The notes under the pieces were generated by a model. It saw only the letters and a program-made list of their open reading frames with translations, was not told the origin of the DNA and searched no databases. Positions 60,114-64,000 of a DNA stretch of 64,000 bases are shown in pieces. How positions within the stretch are numbered: the first letter of the stretch is position 1; each line of letters begins with the position of its first letter. This DNA comes from CAYRNR01 sp964425605 (GTDB lineage: Bacteria > Myxococcota_A > UBA796 > UBA9615 > CAYRNR01): the NCBI GenBank assembly GCA_964425605.1, contig CAYRNR010000030.1:1-64000 (forward strand), in the 5' to 3' direction. Both the position numbers and the translations under genes were made by a program.

Positions 60114-63100
60114 TCAGCGGTCGAGCAGCTCGCGCAGCTGGTGCAGCAACGCAGCCGCGGAGAACGGCTTGGGCAGCACGTCGGCCAGGTCGTCGTCCAT
60201 GGTCGCGAGCTCCACGTCGAGGGCGTAGCCGGTCACGAACAGCACGCGGATGTCCGGGCGCAGCGCCCGCGCCTGCAGCGCGAGGTCCGAGCCGTTGATC
60301 TCCGGCATCACCACGTCGGTGACCAGCGCAGCGATACGATCACCCTGTTCCTGCAGCGCCAGGAGGGCCCGGCTCCCGTCCTCGGCCCGGATCACGCGGT
60401 ATCCCTGGGCCTCGAGCACGCCGGCCATGCTCTCGCGCACCATGTCGTCGTCGTCGCACAGCAAGATGGTCTCACTGCCCCACGGCAGGCTGTCCTCCGC
60501 CTCCGCAACCACCTCGTCGGGAGTCTCGCCCTCGGCGCACGGCATGTAGATGTCGAAGCGGCTGCCCCGGTCCACCTCGCTGATCACGCCGATCTGCCCT
60601 GCGGACTGGGTGACGAATCCGTGCACCGAGGCCAGCCCGAGGCCGGTGCCCTGTCCCACGGGCTTGGTGGAGAAGAACGGCTCGAAGATCCGCGACAGCA
60701 CGTCCGCGGGGATGCCCTCGCCGGTGTCCTCCACCGAGATCCTGACGTGCTCGCCCTCGAGCTCGATGGCCGGATGATCGTGACGCACCTGCCCGGGATC
60801 CGTGGGCGCCACGGTCACCGTGACCTGGCCGCCGGCGGGCATGGCGTCCCCCGCGTTGATGAGCAGGTTGGCCAGCGCCTGCTCGGCCTGGGATCGGTCG
60901 GCGAAGATCAACCCCGCGTCGGGTTCGACGAGGATCTGCAGCTCCACGTCGTCGCGCAGCAGCCGGCGGAACATGGACTGCAGCCGCGTGACCACCTCGC
61001 CCGGGTCCAGGACCTCCGATTCCAGGGTCTGCTTTCGGCCGAAGGCCAGCAGCTGGCGGATCATCCGGTTGGCCCGGTGGGAGCACTCGACGATCTCGTG
61101 GATGCAGCGATCGATGCGGGTATCGGGGTCCGGCTTCAGCACCAGCCGCAGCAGATCCGCGTTGCCCTCCACCACGGTCAGGGTGTTGTTGAAGTCGTGG
61201 GCGATACCCCCGGCCAGACGACCCAGCGCCTCGAGCTGCTGGGCGTTGGCCAGGCGCCGCTCCAGCTCGCGCTTCTCGGCCTGGACCCGCTCGCGCGTGC
61301 GGATCTCCTGACGCAGGGCGAGGTTGTGCTCTCGCAACTGCCGCGCGCGGCTCAGACCGAGCACGGTGCCCGCGGCGATCAGCGCCCCGGCCAGCAAGAG
61401 GGTGAACCACCACGTCTGGTAGAAGTGCGACGACAGGTGGTAGGCCAGCCGAACCGGCTCGGCCGACGGGACGTCGTCCTCGTTGATCGCCCGGAACTCG
61501 ATCACGTGCTCGCCGCGGGGCATCTGGGCGTAGAACACGGATCGGGAACCGCCCACCGACGCCCACTCCTCGTCACGCCCCAGCAGCCGGTATTCGAAGC
61601 GCACCAGCTCCGGACGCCTGAGGCTCGCCGCGGTGAAGTGGGCCTCCAGGTCGCCATGCCCCGGTGGCACGCGGGTCACGCTGCCGGGGGACATGGCCGT
61701 GGAGTCCATGAGGGCGGACTCCAGGTACAGCACCGGCGGCACGGTGTTCACCTGCACATCGCGGGAGTCGAACTCCACGAGCCCGTCGATGGTCGGGAAC
61801 CACAGGCGGCCGTCGTCGGCCATCCATCCCGCGGGCTGGGCCCCGCCGTTGCCCTCGCCGGTGGGGAAGGGGGAGCAGCGCACCGACTCGATGGTCCCCT
61901 CGGCGTGGGCCTCGAGGTCGTCGCGCCGCACCCGCGACACGCCGCGGTTGCCGTTCATCCACAGCCAGCCCTGGCCGTCGTCGAGGACGCGTGACACCAC
62001 GTCGTCGTACAGCCCCTCGTGGGTGGTGTAGCGGTGGAACTGGCCGTCCTGCAAGCGCGCCAACCCGCCGCCGTAGGTTCCGATCCAGAGGGTGCCGTCG
62101 TCGTCGAGCAGGAACGCGCGCACCACCCCCGGGGGGTGTCCGTCGGCCTCGCCGTAGGTGGTCCAGGAGCCCCCGCGCCACAGCGAACTGCCGCTGCGGT
62201 GACCGAACCACACGGTCCCATCGTTCCCCGCGACCACGGCGTGGACGTGCTCGCCCCCCATCCCCTGGTCCTCGCCGAAGGAGGTGACCTCTTCCCCCCT
62301 GATACGCAGCACGCCGCCGCCCGCCGTCCCGGCCCAGACCACGCCACCGGCTTCCTCGGCCAGGGCCACCACCGGGTGGGAGGCCTCGAAGACGTCGGTC
62401 TCGGTGTAGGCGCCATCGGTCTCGAGGTAGCGGTGGAGCTGGTTGCCGTCGCCCACCCAGAGGGCGCCGTCGGCGGCCCGCAGCAGGGCGCGGCAACATC
62501 CCTTGGCGGGGAGCTCGGGAGGAGCCGCGACGAAGCGCCCGTCACGCATCCTCACCAACCCCTCGCACCCGGCGGCCACCCACAGCCCCCCCTCGCCGTC
62601 CTCCATCATCACGCCCAGGGACGCGGCGGGCAGGCCGCTGTCCAGGCCGTAGTGCTTGAACTCCTGGCGTCCGAACCTCCACATTCCGCGCCCGTCGCTA
62701 CCCACCCACAGGTTGCGCTCGCGGTCGCCGAACGCGCAGCGCAAGGAGTTGGGGGCAGTCCACTGGTGGATGGGCGGCGGGGCCGCCCCTTCGAGCAGCG
62801 CCTCCCTGACCTCGGCCTCGGACCCGAGCAGCCGGATGGTCCGGGTGTCGACGATCCACAGGTCCCCCTCGCCGTCGGTCACCACGTCCTTGACGACGGT
62901 CAGGCCGTCGCCCGGGTCGGGGTGGAACCGCAGCTCGTCGCCCAGGGCGTACGCCACGACGCCGTGGCCTCCGATCCACAGTCCGCCCCGGTCGTCGGCG
63001 CGCAGACCCGACACGCCGGTGGGAAGGGGTAGGGACGCCCCATGGCTGCCGTCCGGCTCGAATCGGTAGAGTCCACGCGGTCCACCGACCCAGGCCCGCC

Positions 63101-63671
63101 CTTCGCTGTCCCACGCAGCCGCGACCCCGGTGGACACGCCATCGTGCAGCGGGTCGGCCAGCCGGACCCATCGCCCCTCCGCGAACAACCACGAGCCACG
63201 GTCCGCGGCCACGATCAACCCACCGGGGCCGTTGGCCAGGTCCCAGACCGTGGCGTTGCGCAGCGCGTCGGGCTGCTCGACGTCCTCGAACACGCCGTCG
63301 GTGATCCGCACGACGCCGCCGTTCTCCAGACCGACCCAGACGCAACACTCGACGCCGGCCTCCAGGGCGGTGACGCGGGGATTCCAGCCCACCGAGGTGG
63401 GCGCGCCGCCCATGGAGCGAAACTCCAGCCCATCGAACCGCACCAGACCACCGAAGGTGACCAGCCAGAGGAACCCGTCGTCGCACTGGGCGACGTCGGT
63501 GATGGAGGCCTGGGGCAGCCCGTCCGAGAGGTCCCAGTGCTGGATCAGGTAGGAGCCGTCGACCACCTGGCGCCGCAGGTCGAGGGAGACGGGCTCGGCA
63601 GCGGAGGTGTGGGCCACCACCACGGCCAGCGCCAGCGCGACGAACGGCAGCCTGTGGGTCCGAGACGCCAA
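60114..63671 (-). CDS. hybrid sensor histidine kinase with propeller sensor
   Basis: This 1185-residue protein senses an extracytoplasmic signal and phosphorylates its own receiver. Seen: a signal-type N-terminus, a two-component beta-propeller region (about 35-660) with repeats of the WVG.G..L.R and DGTLWIGT type, a Y_Y_Y domain (about 670-735), one transmembrane helix (about 751-772), a HisKA domain with catalytic His in LAGGIAHDFNNTL (about 825), HATPase_c boxes DTGEGIP and GTGLGLASV, and a C-terminal receiver domain with the acidic pocket LLCDDDDM and phospho-acceptor DVVMPE (about 1119). There is no DNA-binding domain, so output must go through another protein. TTG 63671 is chosen for GGGAGGA upstream; TTG 63689 is possible. 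Confidence 0.92.
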   Translation of the reverse strand: MASRTHRLPFVALALAVVVAHTSAAEPVSLDLRRQVVDGSYLIQHWDLSDGLPQASITDVAQCDDGFLWLVTFGGLVRFDGLEFRSMGGAPTSVGWNPRVTALEAGVECCVWVGLENGGVVRITDGVFEDVEQPDALRNATVWDLANGPGGLIVAADRGSWLFAEGRWVRLADPLHDGVSTGVAAAWDSEGRAWVGGPRGLYRFEPDGSHGASLPLPTGVSGLRADDRGGLWIGGHGVVAYALGDELRFHPDPGDGLTVVKDVVTDGEGDLWIVDTRTIRLLGSEAEVREALLEGAAPPPIHQWTAPNSLRCAFGDRERNLWVGSDGRGMWRFGRQEFKHYGLDSGLPAASLGVMMEDGEGGLWVAAGCEGLVRMRDGRFVAAPPELPAKGCCRALLRAADGALWVGDGNQLHRYLETDGAYTETDVFEASHPVVALAEEAGGVVWAGTAGGGVLRIRGEEVTSFGEDQGMGGEHVHAVVAGNDGTVWFGHRSGSSLWRGGSWTTYGEADGHPPGVVRAFLLDDDGTLWIGTYGGGLARLQDGQFHRYTTHEGLYDDVVSRVLDDGQGWLWMNGNRGVSRVRRDDLEAHAEGTIESVRCSPFPTGEGNGGAQPAGWMADDGRLWFPTIDGLVEFDSRDVQVNTVPPVLYLESALMDSTAMSPGSVTRVPPGHGDLEAHFTAASLRRPELVRFEYRLLGRDEEWASVGGSRSVFYAQMPRGEHVIEFRAINEDDVPSAEPVRLAYHLSSHFYQTWWFTLLLAGALIAAGTVLGLSRARQLREHNLALRQEIRTRERVQAEKRELERRLANAQQLEALGRLAGGIAHDFNNTLTVVEGNADLLRLVLKPDPDTRIDRCIHEIVECSHRANRMIRQLLAFGRKQTLESEVLDPGEVVTRLQSMFRRLLRDDVELQILVEPDAGLIFADRSQAEQALANLLINAGDAMPAGGQVTVTVAPTDPGQVRHDHPAIELEGEHVRISVEDTGEGIPADVLSRIFEPFFSTKPVGQGTGLGLASVHGFVTQSAGQIGVISEVDRGSRFDIYMPCAEGETPDEVVAEAEDSLPWGSETILLCDDDDMVRESMAGVLEAQGYRVIRAEDGSRALLALQEQGDRIAALVTDVVMPEINGSDLALQARALRPDIRVLFVTGYALDVELATMDDDLADVLPKPFSAAALLHQLRELLDR

Positions 63672-63802
63672 CGATTCCTCCCCCGCCAAGGGTACCCGAA
63701 ACCCCTACGCGACGCTGCATCGCAACATGCGCGCGAGCACCCGGGATCCATCATTGTATCCTCTCAAACCGTCTGTCAGGATGAGCCACGAGGGACAGGA
63801 CC

Positions 63803-64000
63803 ATGCCACGACGGACCACAGCTTCAGGAGCCAAACGCAAGCCCCCGAAGGGGCAGCACCGATCGGCCAAGGGTTCGCCGCGACGCGACGCCCTGGCGGC
63901 CGGGCAGGAGTCGGACGGGCTCAAGGATCCGCTCAGCGATCCCCTCGAGGAGGCCGAGGCCAAGGGCAACAAGAAGAAGCCCAAGGGCACCAGCACCCGC
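63803..64000 (+). CDS. Lys/Arg-rich protein, partial at the window edge
   Basis: Only the first 66 codons are visible. The product is rich in Lys, Arg, Pro and Gly (RRTTASGAKRKPPKGQHRS..., later NKKKPKGTST) with a short acidic stretch DPLEEAEAKG in the middle; it has no signal peptide or membrane segment. Basic, low-complexity tails like this are seen in histone-like or RNA-binding proteins, but the family cannot be decided from this part. ATG 63803 follows AGGA at a suitable distance. Confidence 0.5.
   Translation, partial: MPRRTTASGAKRKPPKGQHRSAKGSPRRDALAAGQESDGLKDPLSDPLEEAEAKGNKKKPKGTSTR

Overview
The window is very G+C-rich DNA from what looks like a myxobacterium-type member of the Myxococcota (old Deltaproteobacteria). 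The reasons are the many lipoproteins with MopE-type Asp-rich repeats, the soluble-plus-membrane Ser/Thr kinases with PEGA tails, a MYXO-CTERM-like anchor (Cys motif, hydrophobic helix, Arg cluster) on the protein ending at 56837, FG-GAP, RCC1 and beta-helix surface proteins, and frequent GTG/TTG starts. No rRNA, tRNA or CRISPR array was recognised.

Region 1 (1-7998) is a chromosomal integron. A tyrosine recombinase with the IntI-specific insertion (7021-7998, minus) lies beside an attI-type core at 6837-6843, followed leftward by six complete cassettes and the start of a seventh. They are separated by six related ~130-bp attC sites (787-915, 1718-1847, 3415-3544, 4475-4604, 5185-5313, 6124-6252). 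In order from attI the cassettes carry: no convincing gene; hicAB; no convincing gene (a relative of the first); an unknown membrane-anchored protein; an IS91-family transposase; a higBA-type toxin-antitoxin pair; and a DUF4365 nuclease-like protein. The integrase is transcribed toward the cassettes, so attI is at its 3' end, the reverse of the classical layout. Each complete cassette begins with exactly the heptamer that complements the outer box of its own attC.

Region 2 (8115-17833, all minus) encodes an envelope protein of unknown function, a ~2050-residue alpha-2-macroglobulin lipoprotein with a CxEQ thioester motif, and an arylsulfotransferase-like lipoprotein. Region 3 (17955-29608) has two tandem MopE/beta-helix lipoproteins, a small acidic lipoprotein, a secreted SagB-type nitroreductase coupled to an alpha/beta hydrolase, exonuclease III, an exported START-like protein and two tandem RCC1-repeat lipoproteins.

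Region 4 (29687-43355) is a tandem duplication of a three-gene unit: a transmembrane Ser/Thr kinase with a PEGA tail, an exported 464-residue protein of unknown function, and a MopE/FG-GAP lipoprotein. The first copy's third gene also has a beta-helix domain that the second lacks. This paralogous module is the most interesting candidate system: a cytoplasmic kinase genetically tied to an envelope protein and a large putative surface lipoprotein.

Region 5 (43347-63671) holds a DedA-like membrane protein overlapping a BamA/TamA-type barrel gene, a large lipase-like lipoprotein followed by an outer-membrane barrel protein, a 2181-residue MopE/lamin-tail protein with a MYXO-CTERM-like anchor, another MopE/FG-GAP lipoprotein and a hybrid histidine kinase with a beta-propeller sensor. 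A gene running off the right edge encodes a Lys/Arg-rich protein. REP-like palindromes with compensated base changes sit at 10105-10153 and 56864-56992. Serial tandem duplication of surface-protein genes is the main theme of the right two thirds.
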